Positions 33,720-43,481 of a stretch of DNA of 64,000 bases are shown in pieces; position 1 is the stretch's first letter, and every line of letters starts with the position of its first letter. The notes under the pieces were generated by a model, which saw only the letters and a program-made list of their open reading frames with translations, did not search any database and was not told where the DNA came from. The DNA comes from Liopterus haemorrhoidalis (Eukaryota; Arthropoda; Insecta; Coleoptera; Dytiscidae), in the NCBI GenBank assembly GCA_963971575.1, contig OZ020617.1, positions 20,359,403 through 20,423,402 on the forward strand. The letters run 5' to 3'. The translations under genes and the position numbers were made by a program.

Positions 33720-34735
33720 AATCATGGTATACAGTGGTCAGTTGGTAAAAGTCCAAAATTTTTGTCAAAAGTTAAAAAATTGGAAGTCAAGATTTAAAAT
33801 AATAAAATTCACTGTATACGTGTAATGTATGTCAGGTGACTGTGTAAATGTTGCATAATTATATTTTCGCTAACACATATATATATATAGTTATATGTAT
33901 ATGTATAATAATACATATTCTCTCTATCTTTTTTTCTCTCAATAGTGAAATGATATATTTTTCTTTTATTAAGTTAAATACGGTATACAGAAAAATTGGG
34001 TTTTAGTTTTCTTAGCCGGAACTTAAAATTGTTTGTTCCTGCAACACAAAAAAAAAAAAACCGAGAGCTTTTAAGTTGGAGCTTTCAGGATAAGTTTCGC
34101 TTATATTTTTCCAACAGATTAAAATAAAAAACGAAACGTCGCAAATATTCAATAGAGCTATTTGTCAAGTATACATTTGAGATTTAAAAAAAAGTCATTG
34201 TACTAGTGAATAGAAATGCGTGGTGTTGTGAAAATGGATAATAAATGGAATTATCTGCTGATTTCTTTGACAGACGGAAAGATGTCATAAACAAAATAGA
34301 ATAAAGTTTTGGAATACTTGACATAGATATATTAACGTTTTATCTTTATTTTATTTTTTTGATTTACACAAAAGCATTAGCAGCATGTAAATATAAATAA
34401 ATACAGTAATTACTCATACAGTGCGATTTTGGACGAATTTTATTATAATAATAATAATTTATTGATATTTTCCATCTAAATATAAGTTATTACACTCGTC
34501 AAATATATTACTATTGTATAATAGTATAATATATCGTCATATTCCTGCAAAAAGTCAATTACTGACTTGTGTCAAACTAAAATAAGTGGACTTAATAGGT
34601 GTAACATAATTTATCATATCTTTCAACGGTTCAATGTCACTTACAGCTCGTATCATAAAAGTAACAAACTAAAATATAATAAATAATGTAGTCGCTTCTT
34701 GGAATATTAGGTCAATAAAAAAAATTAGTTATTCA
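33720..34735. other. Unassigned AT-rich DNA
   Basis: No coding similarity. Some parts may be Penelope untranslated sequence. A TAATAATAATAA run occurs near 34445. Confidence 0.3.
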
Positions 34736-34752
34736 TATATTCGAATAGACCG

Positions 34753-34780
34753 GTTTCGACAATTTTATTGTCTTCTTCAG
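34753..34780 (-). ncRNA. Penelope-type hammerhead-like motif 4
   Basis: Minus strand: CTGAAGA, one A, stem GACAAT-AAA-ATTGTC (six perfect pairs), then GAAAC followed by CGGTCTATTCGAATA. Same architecture as the motif at 33673-33704, with unrelated stem sequence, so the pairing is conserved although the bases are not. Confidence 0.4.
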
Positions 34781-34859
34781 TATCTCTGAGGAAAATTGAG
34801 AAGAAAAAATATTTTAATGTTACAATAATGTTCACAATAAACTAAGTATGAACATATAC

Positions 34860-36152
34860 AAATGTGTTCAAACCAATTCTTGAAACATTTTTTCCACTCT
34901 GAAGTTGGTATCTCAAAAACATAGTTTTCGAAGGCTTCAACAACTTCTTGAGGTGACGAAAATTGCTGTCCACGCATTTTTTGTTTGACATTGGGAACAA
35001 AAAACGTCGTTAGAGGATAAATCAAGTAAATACGGGCAATGACACATTAATTCTATGTTTTTTCTTTCAAATAATCAATTGTAAGACGTGCTGTGTGGGT
35101 GCTTGCATTGTCATGATGAAGAATGATGCGACGTTTTTGGTTGTTTTTCCTGATTTTGTCGGTGACTTCTGGCCACAAATTGTTGTTTATTATTCAGCAT
35201 TAACTGTTCTCTGATCCTCTAAGTTCTTACCTGGGGGGTCCAGAAAAGACTTTAGGGGATCCCGAAATTAAAAGAAAAAAAAAAAAAAATTACCAGTTTT
35301 AATTTTAATTTTAAATTTAAAAAAAGGTTAAGAACCGCTGCTCTAAAGTAATAGTTGCGACATGTTCAGTACAACCGAAGAAACAAGCGACCTTTTCTTG
35401 GAAGTTCTTCGTGAACAAACAACTTTTATGGGTTTCGGTTCATCTTGGAAGACACAAACAGTGGATTGTTGCTTACTTTCCGGTTCATATGAATAAATAT
35501 AAGTTTCGTCCCCTGTAACGATATGTTATACGGATTTTGCAAGGCCTAGGTTGATTTTTTTTAGCATTCCCTTACACCAATCAACACGAGCCTTTTTTGA
35601 GCTTGGGTCAAATTACGCGGAATCCATCGGGAACACATCTTCTTCACAGCTAAATGTTCATGGAAAATCGAATGTATTGCAGTCTCCAATATGCCAAAGG
35701 ATGCCTCTATCTCACGGTAAGTCACATGCCGATCTTCTTCAATCATATTGCGCACAGCATCGATGTTTTTTTTTTTTTTTAATCACAACCAATTTTGGTC
35801 GACCATCACGAGATTCATCACTGACGGACGCACGACCACCACGAAATTCTGCAAACCAATAATTGTAAACAGTTTTTTCTGATAGTGCTTCATTACATAA
35901 AGTTGAACAAATGTTGTTGAGTTAGGCCTTTACTAAAATCGTAAAAAATCATCCAACGAAAATCCTCACGAGTAATATCCAATTTTTCACAATTTTTTTT
36001 TAAACGTTCACTGTCAACCAACTACTCGGTCAATTTATAAGCTGCCACTGATTTCACAATAACAAATGTAAAACTTTACGAATATAGTAATGACACATTT
36101 CAGTATTTCCATCTAGTGGTCGTTTGTAAAAACATAAAAGGTAACCCTCGTG
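34860..36152 (-). pseudogene. DD34D mariner transposase, copy 2, split by a hAT MITE
   Basis: Minus-strand copy of the mariner at 17590-19689. The element end GGGTTACCTTTTATG is near 36152. Readable parts: EEDRHVTYREIEASFGILET and EHLAVKKMCSRWIPRNLTQA (HTH region), then after the hAT insertion the second-Asp region and CPYLLDLSSND, which keeps the third Asp that copy 1 lacks. The end KKCFKNWFEH is cut at about 34860. Frameshifts are numerous. Confidence 0.8.
35223..35340. mobile_element. 118-bp hAT MITE inserted in mariner copy 2
   Basis: The right end GGTTAAGAACCGCTG is followed by CTCTAAAG (35341-35348). The left end GTTCTTACCTGGGG is preceded by CTCTAA; about seven bases (end of the duplication plus CAGCG) were lost at the junction. 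The octamer is the same one used by a different hAT element in mariner copy 1. Confidence 0.75.
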
Positions 36153-36270
36153 TACAATTTTTGCTAGATATATTTTTCTGTTTAGTTAATAATAATGGAG
36201 ATATTTTAAGTTTCTCACTAAACATAACCCCGAAACACGCCTAGAATAAAAATTTTGAAATACCTTAGAG

Positions 36271-36488
36271 TAGGGTGACCATTCGTGTCCCGCATTTTGA
36301 TTTGGTGTCCCCAGGGCCGAATTTTGCTCTATACTTATATTTGGGAGGTGAAGACCTTTTTTTTGCTCTTTACTTATATTTGGGAGGTGAGGACCTTCTT
36401 TTTGTTTGCTCTTCACTTATATTTCGGAAGTGACGACCATTTTTTTGCTCCGTCCCGCATTGCCTTTTCCAAGAAAATGATCACCCTA
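36271..36488. mobile_element. hAT MITE (TAGGGTGACC ends) with minisatellite
   Basis: The ends TAGGGTGACCATT and the inverse of TAGGGTGATCATT are flanked by CCTTAGAG and CCTTATAG (8 bp, one difference). Subterminal GTCCCGCAT words occur at both ends. The middle has three units of GGGAGGTGAGGACCTT-type repeats followed by TTTGCTCTTCACTTATATT. No coding. Confidence 0.85.
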
Positions 36489-38385
36489 CCTTATAGCCTA
36501 TATTTGAATCATGGTTCTAGTCTATCATCATGCCAAATTGCGTGGAAATATGTCCAGCCGTTTTTACGTGAATCTTCAACAGACAGTCAGACAAAAATTG
36601 AGCAGATATTCTCTTATAATCATCTGAAACATGTAGAAACCAAATATGAGGCAGAAAAAATAAAAAAAACATATATAAATTTTATTAATATATTGTAATA
36701 ACAGGTGCGTAAAATTTTGTAAACAATATTCGAATCCAAGTAATAAAAGAGTCATTGTAAAAGGCTCATTTAGTATCACTGGTTCATTAAATATCGACTA
36801 TTTAACTTCTGGTTACATGATTAATTATTTAATTTAGTTTTTTATTACTGTATTTAATTTTACAATTGTGTATATAAATTAATATAAAAAAAAATTAGTA
36901 TATTGACATATACAATAATAAATTGTACAGGCCTCATTAACGACAAAACCCACAAAGAACCCACAGAATTGCGCGTGGTAATAGCATAATAAATAATAAC
37001 AATAAAAATTCATCTTAATCATGAGCCATGATTATTTTATAAAAACTAATTCGAAAATTGTCGCGAAGGTTTACATGCTCGCTCTTTCTGTTTTCTACAA
37101 AATATCTGTAGAAACAAAAATATCAGTTTTCCGTTCCGCCTTTTTCTTTTTTATTTACATCTCTCTTAAAATTATAATATATAGTCTATTTCTTTGATTT
37201 AAGCGGAACTAGATTTTGAATTCTAATAACTGTTAACGTTTGATTGAAGCTTTTGATCATTTTCTTTAGCAAAAGTCAACTTCAAGCATTAAAAAGTTAG
37301 CTCGTCATTACTTAAGAAAATTAAAATTCCATTTGGTTCCGCTTAAACGTTTGGTATAATACTTTAATGTAATTGTTGAGTAAAATTTTTTATCGTTTGG
37401 AAAAGTCTTGTGATGTTATTATGATGAGAGACCCCAATGTTCATGATAAAATGTTATAAAAGATGTTATTAAAATTTTGTTCGTTTGATGAAATGTGAAT
37501 ACTAATATTGTGAAAGTAAACAGTTTTATATTATGCTATTGAAATCAATAAATATATTTTATAGTTTCTATATCGACTTGCTATATGAAACGAATGGCTT
37601 AAATAAATCATATAATAATAATATAAAAATATAATAATTGGCCTTTAAAACAAAATGTATTTTGTCAGGCTTCATATCTAATTAAATATATATAAAAAAA
37701 TTTATGCTTAGAGTAAAATTTATTGCACGAATTATAATAAACTCCATTAATTTCATACTTTAAATAGTGCAATTTTTAACAGATCACCTACCATAACGTC
37801 GGGTGCTATTAAAATAATTGGCGTACACTGGCTATTGTTAGTCCAAAGAAGCAAGGTTTTAGAAGCAATGAGTGAACTATGTTTAGTTGTAGACGAATTA
37901 GTCTGGTAGATGATGAACAGTATATAAATGCGTGATTGTTATATGGTACAGTAATGTGGACTCTGTTTTCTGTATAATATACCATGTATTTAATATAATA
38001 TAATCATCAAAATTGACCAAGGATATTCAATAAAATACCCAACGAGATCAAGAAAAGAATGTTTGTTTATGTATTTATTTATTTATGCTTATATCTGTCC
38101 ATCAGAATTAATTAAATTAATGGACAGGTACAAATTAAGCTAACCTAGAAATATGATGAACACAACAATAACATATAAATATATAATACCCTCCGTATCC
38201 GTACTATAGCTCTGTTACTAAGAGTGGAGATTAACTTTTCACCATATGTGCTAATAAAATCCACCAGCATTCTATCGCAACGGTCCCAAATGATAGCAAT
38301 TAAGAAATCAGAACCGACTGCCACTACAAAATACCTAATCAAATAATATACCTTTTAACATGTTTTAAAAGTTTTGAAACTAAAT
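36489..38385. other. AT-rich DNA with one family B MITE and a LINE tail
   Basis: A degraded family B MITE lies at about 37182-37362 (ATTTAAGCGGAACTAGATTT and the inverse end GCTTAAACGTTTGG). At 38045-38130 the minus strand has a LINE-like tail ending in AAATAAATAAATA. Nothing else recognised. Confidence 0.4.
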
Positions 38386-38548
38386 TGTAGTGTCCCGCCT
38401 AAATTTGTTAATGTGTGTTTCCGTCGCAACGTACAATAGTCAACATAGCGTTACCATGATCACTTAGTGCGTAAACAGTAATACATAATAAATAAAATTA
38501 TCAAAAAACCAAGTCCCTTTTATTTACTTATATTGTAAATACTCAACA
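38386..38548 (+). repeat. Putative short LTR of a Ty3/gypsy element
   Basis: Begins TGTAGTGTCCCGCC and ends ACTCAACA (TG...CA), followed three bases later by TTTGGCGACGAG, a common gypsy primer-binding-site form. It is 163 bp, short for an LTR. The partner LTR is not in view, so the call rests on the position before a Gag-like frame. Confidence 0.45.
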
Positions 38549-38583
38549 TTATTTGGCGACGAGTCGGTCGTTCCCGTGCAAGT

Positions 38584-38772
38584 GTGCTGAAGAGTATTTG
38601 GACTGATGAAAGAAATAGACTCTTGCCAAAATCAGTAAAAAACTTTCTGATGGTACAATTTAATTTTAAAAATATTAATATTGAACAATTTTTTAAATAT
38701 TGTGTGGACAATAAAAATTTGTTAAAAGAAGGGAGAAGCAAAACCAAATATGATTTTGCTGATCGTTCGTGA
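38584..38772 (+). pseudogene. hAT-transposase-like C-terminal fragment
   Basis: The frame reads IWTDERNRLLPKSVKNFLMV, then NINIEQFFKYCVDNKNLLKE and KTKYDFADRS. The pattern RNRL.P..V...L followed by a short acidic and Lys-rich tail is seen at the end of many hAT transposases. Its place between a primer-binding-site-like sequence and the Gag frame is unexpected; it may be a captured or pre-existing fragment. Identification by eye. Confidence 0.4.
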
Positions 38773-38996
38773 GTAAGTTACGTTTTTTTCGTCGTATAAT
38801 ATGTTTTGTAATAAGTTAATTGTTTATTTTTGTTTATTTTGATTTTTTATTTACACGTATTTCGTATCTTACGAATTTTTCATTTATTAAATATATAAAT
38901 AAATAAAGAAATGTACTCTTTTTAGGCTGGGCCGAGTTGGAAACCCTACGTAAGATAAAATTATAAAGAAGGCACGCCACGTGATTGTGACGAATA

Positions 38997-39665
38997 ATGT
39001 CGCTCATCGAGTCAGTAAAACCTTTTGATCGAGAAAAAACGGACATTACGTCTTACATAGAATGGTTTGAACAACTTTTATTATTTAATGAAATAAATCA
39101 AACAAAGAAGGTGCCACTGTTGTTAACCTTGATAGGAGGAGCAACTTATGGTGTCCTAAAAGACTTATTTTCCCCTGAGTCTGTTACAAACAAGATTTAT
39201 GCACAAATAAAAGATGTTCTTCTAAAGCATTATGCGCCCAAAAGAATAACAGTAGCAGAGCGATACAAGTTTTATATGGCTCAGTAAAATGGTAGTGAAA
39301 CAATTACAGCCTATACTGCAAGGTTAAAGAATTTAACAAAATTTTGTGCATTCAGAACGTTTTTGAACGATGTTTTAAGAGATAAACTGGTATGTGGTAT
39401 GTGGTCTTCAACCGGAAAGCATTTAAAGAAAATTGTTAACCAAGAGTGTAGTCACATTTGAGTGATCATTCCAAATTGCATGTGGGATGGCGTCTGAAGA
39501 ATTTCAACTAAAGGCGATGGGAACTGAACAAATAATAAATAAGTTCGAAAAGTCATCAATAAGAACAGGGTCAAGTAAGAAGGAAAAATATACAACCTCA
39601 AGATGTTATAGGTGTGCGAGATAACATGATCTTATGTTTTACATGCAATAAGAAAGGCCATACTA
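38997..39665 (+). pseudogene. Ty3/gypsy Gag, broken
   Basis: The open part (38997-39287) starts MSLIESVKPFDREKTDITSY and contains WFEQLLLFNEINQTKKVPLL, GGATYGVLKDLFSPES and LKHYAPKRITVAERYKFYMA. This is the Gag pattern of gypsy elements (particle core protein binding the RNA). After a stop the reading continues SETITAYTARLKNLTKFCAF, with LRDKLVCGM. At 39590-39665 C..C and CFTCNKKGHTSK give the zinc-knuckle region. At 39668 it is interrupted by other insertions. Confidence 0.75.
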
Positions 39666-39667
39666 GT

Positions 39668-39800
39668 AAGTAGGGATGGGAACGATATATCGATATTTCA
39701 TAAATATCGATACTTTAGAAATATATATCGATATTTGAAATGCGATATATCGCGCAAAATATCGATATTCGCACAAAATATCGGTATTCTTGTATCTTTT
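39668..39800. mobile_element. hAT-like end with TATCGATA subterminal repeats
   Basis: Starts TAGGGATGGGAACGATATAT and carries at least six TATCGATA/ATATCG words, as in hAT ends. The matching right end is not identified. A related word pattern is at 12540-12655. Confidence 0.4.
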
Positions 39801-39825
39801 TTACATTTAAATATATGCTGTTCAC

Positions 39826-39842
39826 TTTTGTAAAAACAAACT
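39826..39842 (+). repeat. Family C element, lone left end
   Basis: CTGTTCACTTTTGTAA matches the terminal repeat of the elements at 23757 and 24839. It is cut off by the family B MITE that follows. Confidence 0.5.
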
Positions 39843-39843
39843 A

Positions 39844-40250
39844 TAGGCTATTCCAAACGTTTAGGCGGAAGTAGATTTTGAAATGTAGTAATTTATATCT
39901 ATTAATTCGGACTTTTGGTCATTTTCTTTAAGCCTTGTAAATCATACTCATATTGCAAATTCTAGATTAAATTGATTGTCATTATAAAATGTCTTTTTCA
40001 TTGCACTTAAATTTTTTGTCATTCTTAATAAAAATTTCCCATTTTTTTTTTTTTTTGTCTTCAGAATATCAAAAATGTATTAAAATATTTGACATATGTC
40101 ATTCGTTTCCATGGTCTGATTCATGGTCAATTTTAAATTTTCACATACCAAATCTGAAACATGATATGACCCAAACAAGGTCCCTTTTCGTGACAACCTA
40201 GAATAACGAAATTTCCATTTAGTTCCGCCTAATCGTTTGGACGAGGAATA
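39844..40250. mobile_element. Family B MITE in gypsy remnant
   Basis: Left end TAGGCTATTCCAAACGTTTA; right side AGTTCCGCCTAATCGTTTGG, with the final few bases altered (GACGAGGAATAA). The interior matches the other ~408-bp copies in inverted orientation (ATGTCATTCGTTTCCATGG). Confidence 0.75.
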
Positions 40251-40640
40251 AGCAGTCCAGATGGAGGATGAAGATATCATAGAATAGGGTGACCATTCTA
40301 TGTCCCGCATTTTAACATTTTGTCCCGCATTAAGATGCGTTCCGCAAAAGTCCCACATTTTAACATTTTGTCCCGCATTGGAGAGGTGAAGACCTTTTTT
40401 TTGCTCATCACTTGGATTCTGGGAGATGAGGACCTTTTTTTGCTCCTCACTTGGATTTTGGGAGATGAGGACCTTTTTATTTTTTTGCTCCGTCCCGCAT
40501 TGCCTTCTTAAGAAAATGGTCACCCTATCATAGAACTGGGATATATTGCGACTGATGATAGTATTGATAAGCCTGTAAAAGTAGCCATCAGAGTAGAAGG
40601 TAAAAATCTTTCATTTGAAATAGATACATGCATATAAAAC
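40251..40640 (+). pseudogene. Ty3/gypsy protease region, broken by a hAT MITE
   Basis: Joining across the hAT MITE (40285-40527 and one copy of its duplication) gives MEDEDIIELGYIATDDSIDK followed by VAIRVEGKNLSFEIDT. The end fits the start of a retroviral-type aspartic protease (F.IDTG); the Gly is lost where the frame breaks. Downstream only scrambled pieces remain before the Penelope sequence at about 40741. Confidence 0.45.
40285..40527. mobile_element. hAT MITE (TAGGGTGACC ends) with minisatellite
   Basis: The ends TAGGGTGACCATT and AATGGTCACCCTA are inverted repeats. The flanks TCATAGAA (40277-40284 and 40528-40535) are a perfect 8-bp duplication. Several GTCCCGCATT words and three units of GGGAGATGAGGACCTTTTTT followed by TTGCTCCTCACTTGGATT are inside. 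Same family as 36271-36488. Confidence 0.92.
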
Positions 40641-40740
40641 AATAATACATAAATTAGATTACAAGCGATTATTGTCACATATAGCAATTAAACCAGTCAA
40701 GTCCAGTAAAAATTTTAGGAGAGATATCTGTCAAAGAAAA

Positions 40741-41220
40741 ATAAATTGAAAAAAAAGTAAATTCAGATAACGTCACAAAAAAGAATTATTTTTCCATTCC
40801 TTACATACCCACCTTATCTGAACAATTAAAAAAAATATTAACTAATGAAAATATTAATATAGCTACAAAAATCAATAATTTACAGAGTACATTAAAAGAC
40901 AGAGGCAAGAAAGTACTAAAATCTAATATTATATACTACATACCCTGTAAAAATTGTGAAGCCAAATATGTTGGTCAAAGTAAACGTTATTTAAAAACAA
41001 GATTAAAAGAACATGAGAACAACATTCTAAGAATAAAATTGACAAATAAAAAAACAAAAGTAATAACTCAATTGTAGAACATGCCAACAATCTAAAACAT
41101 CAATTTGACTTTCCTAATACAATAATACTGAATGTTGAACAAAATCTAACTAAACGATTATTATTAGAAATGATTTATATTAAAAAAGACAATCCTAATA
41201 TTAATGCTAATTTTGACTGA
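40741..41220 (+). pseudogene. Penelope-like element GIY-YIG endonuclease domain
   Basis: From about 40772 the reading gives YIPTLSEQLKKILTNENINI, then IYYIPCKNCEAKYVGQSKRY and LKTRLKEHENN. The I.YYIPC..C..KYVGQ..R.L..R..EH pattern is the GIY-YIG-type endonuclease with its Cys pair, found C-terminal to RT in Penelope-like retroelements, where it nicks target DNA. A +1 frameshift near 41060 is followed by NSIVEHANNLKHQFDF and LLLEMIYIKKDNPNINANFD then a stop at 41218-41220. The RT domain is absent. Confidence 0.85.
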
Positions 41221-41588
41221 CAGATAATTTAAGCAAAATTTATTCTAATCTTATAAAAAAAAAATAGCTCCATCTGTTACAAGTATAACTAACTTCAATT
41301 AGAAATTACGGTACTTCTATTTAAAAAAAAAAAATCTTTTTAACTTAGTTGACGTGTAACTTGACGATGTCGCAACCTGTAGGAGGTAAGAAAAATTTTT
41401 ATCCGTTAAATTAACATGTAAAAATTTTAATGTTTCAAATTTTATTGTAATAACTTTAATTCTGAATTTTTATAAATATTTTTTGCAAGTAAGTGTAATA
41501 ATATTTAATTTTATATTTATATTTATTATTAATTTTATATTTATTTATTTTATGCAATTTATTATATTAAACCTGTACTTATTTCTAG

Positions 41589-41640
41589 GCTTTGAGAATG
41601 GTTCAGATGGAACCGAAACCATTAAGCATATTATAAAATC
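41589..41640 (+). ncRNA. Hammerhead-like structure downstream of GIY-YIG domain
   Basis: CTTTGAGAAT, then stem GGTTC-AGAT-GGAACC, then GAAACC. The stem and the GAAAC box match the expected core; the first box is degenerate relative to CUGANGA. It sits about 370 bp past the endonuclease stop, where Penelope-like elements place such motifs. Confidence 0.3.
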
Positions 41641-41801
41641 ATTTTAAATATTTGACTAACTCTGCTTTTATATATCGACCGAAACCCAAGAAATCACCTA
41701 TATATTTAAAAATTAAATTAAATTTATAAAAAATAAAATAATTCTAATAATTTTAATTCTAAAATATCATTCATGTGACATTCTATAGGCTATTCCAAAT
41801 A

Positions 41802-43053
41802 TTAGGTGTGTGAATTAATTCGGTCCGTTTTTTTCCTCCAGAAAAACTTTATTGTGAAAAAACATGAAAAAATACACTATACAAAGTATTAGCCATCGCT
41901 TGCTATTATTTTTTCCTACCTGTCTGGCAATTGCTAAAAGGAAAAACGAAAAAACGACTCGTCCTTCGAAGCGATCCATTCATTGAGCCATTTCTCTATT
42001 TCTTCATAACTGTTCAAGTGCTGACCCGAAAGCCCGTGTGCCATCTATCTGAACAAGTGATAATCTGATGGAGCAATATCTGGTGAATACGGCGGGTGAG
42101 GTAAAACGTCCCAGCCAAGTGCTTCCAAGGTGGCCTTCACAATCTTTCCAACATATGGTCTAGCGTTATCATGCTGAAGGTTCAGTTTGTCGTATCTCTT
42201 TGTATTCCAGCCGCTTATTCTTCAACGCGTTGCTTAAACAAAGCAGTTGTTGTTGGTTAAGTTCGGCATGATGGCTTGGCTCTGCTTTAATAGCTCATGA
42301 TACACTACACCCTTCTGGTCCCAACATAGAGCATTACTTTCTTGCCGTGAATATTCCTCTTTGGTCTCGATGCGAATGGTTTTCCTAGGTCGTAAATAAA
42401 TTTCCTTCATTTGGAATTATCTAAATATATCAACTTTTCGTCTCCAGTCACAATACGATGCAAAAAACTTTTTCTTTTTTGCCTGGCAAGCAAGAAGACA
42501 TGGTTTTGCCCTCTCGATGTCTCTATCTTTCAGATCTTACGACACCCATCTTCCTTCTTTGTAAATCCATAGCTGCCAAACGTACGGAAATTATTGATCG
42601 ATCAACATTCAACAATTGCGCAAGCTCATGTCGCGATTAACACGGATCTTCATCGATTAGCGCCTGCAATTCCTCGTCCTCGAACTTCTTCGGCTGACCT
42701 GAACGAGGTTTGTCATCGACACTGAAATCATCACTTTTGAAACGTCGAAGGGTTCTCTGCATGATTTATTGGTAGGAGCACTTTCACCATAAGCTTCTAC
42801 GAGCATTCGATGAGCTTCAATGGCTGATTTCTTCAAATGAAAACAGAAAATGAGAATTCCCGGAAATTATGCTCCTTTGGCTCGAATTTCGATATTTTCG
42901 AATCAGGTAAACACGATGTTATTGTTTATCAACTGAATATTATTGCTATATGCCAATACTAAAACATAAAGCCGGTTGCAGACATTAGAGGTTAGAAAAT
43001 TATATATTACAGAAATTGGCCGCCAAATGGACCAAATTAATTCACACACCTAA
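41802..43053 (-). mobile_element. DD34D mariner (1252 bp) inside a MITE
   Basis: Ends TTAGGTGTGTGAATTAATTC and its inverse, flanked by TA at 41800-41801 and 43054-43055. Length is that of a full mariner. It carries a decayed minus-strand transposase. Confidence 0.9.
41870..42850 (-). pseudogene. DD34D mariner transposase, decayed
   Basis: Minus strand, N to C: RTLRRFKSDDFSVDDKPRSG and QPKKFEDEELQALIDEDPC (linker between HTH units), RHELAQLLNVDRSIISVRLA (second HTH), then, after frame changes, NLQHDNARPYVGKIVKATLE (second Asp) and GWDVLPHPPYSPDIAPSDYH (third Asp). The second-to-third spacing is 34 residues. Stops and frameshifts break it at several points, and the region of the first Asp is poorly preserved. 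Confidence 0.78.
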
Positions 43054-43222
43054 TATTTAAGCGGAACTAGATTCAGAAATTTAGTAACGCTTATCGATTG
43101 AATAGGATTTGGGTAATTTTGTGTAAGTTTTGTAAATCATACTTTCACTGAACATTTGCATTACATTTTGTGTCATGCCTAACACAAATGTCTCATATTA
43201 AAAAAAAATTAAAATGTATTAT

Positions 43223-43420
43223 AGCCTATTCCAAACGTTTAGGCGAAACTAACTGGAATCTTCAATTTTTTTTTCATTTAATTTTTTGTAAGTTGTTATG
43301 AACTTTTCTTTTATGGTTTGAAGTAGGCTTTTGCTAAACAAAATTATCAAAAACCTCACTTAATCGGTAAAAGTTACTAAAACTGAAAATCTAGTTCCGC
43401 CTAAACATTTGGAATAGCCT
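43223..43420. mobile_element. Family B MITE, short form
   Basis: Starts AGCCTATTCCAAACGTTTAG and ends AGTTCCGCCTAAACATTTGG followed by AATAGCCT. At about 198 bp it lacks most of the interior of the 408-bp copies. Confidence 0.75.
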
Positions 43421-43481
43421 TTATATATTTTATATTTTATAATAAATGTCAATTAATAATAAATGCAAACATGAAAACACC

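Larger units (their letters stand above)
41786..43222. mobile_element. Family B MITE interrupted by a mariner
   Basis: The left 15 bp (TAGGCTATTCCAAATA) and the continuation after the mariner (TATTTAAGCGGAACTAGATT) form one MITE with the inserted TA duplicated. The right end is not visible; the next copy begins at 43223. Confidence 0.7.

Noticed and set aside
32580..40500. GAGGACCTTTTTT units as a CRISPR-like array
   Set aside because: Only three units per site, no unique spacers of constant length, and they lie within hAT MITEs in a eukaryotic setting.
42458..42640. 60-codon plus-strand frame
   Set aside because: Opposite strand of the decayed DD34D mariner transposase.
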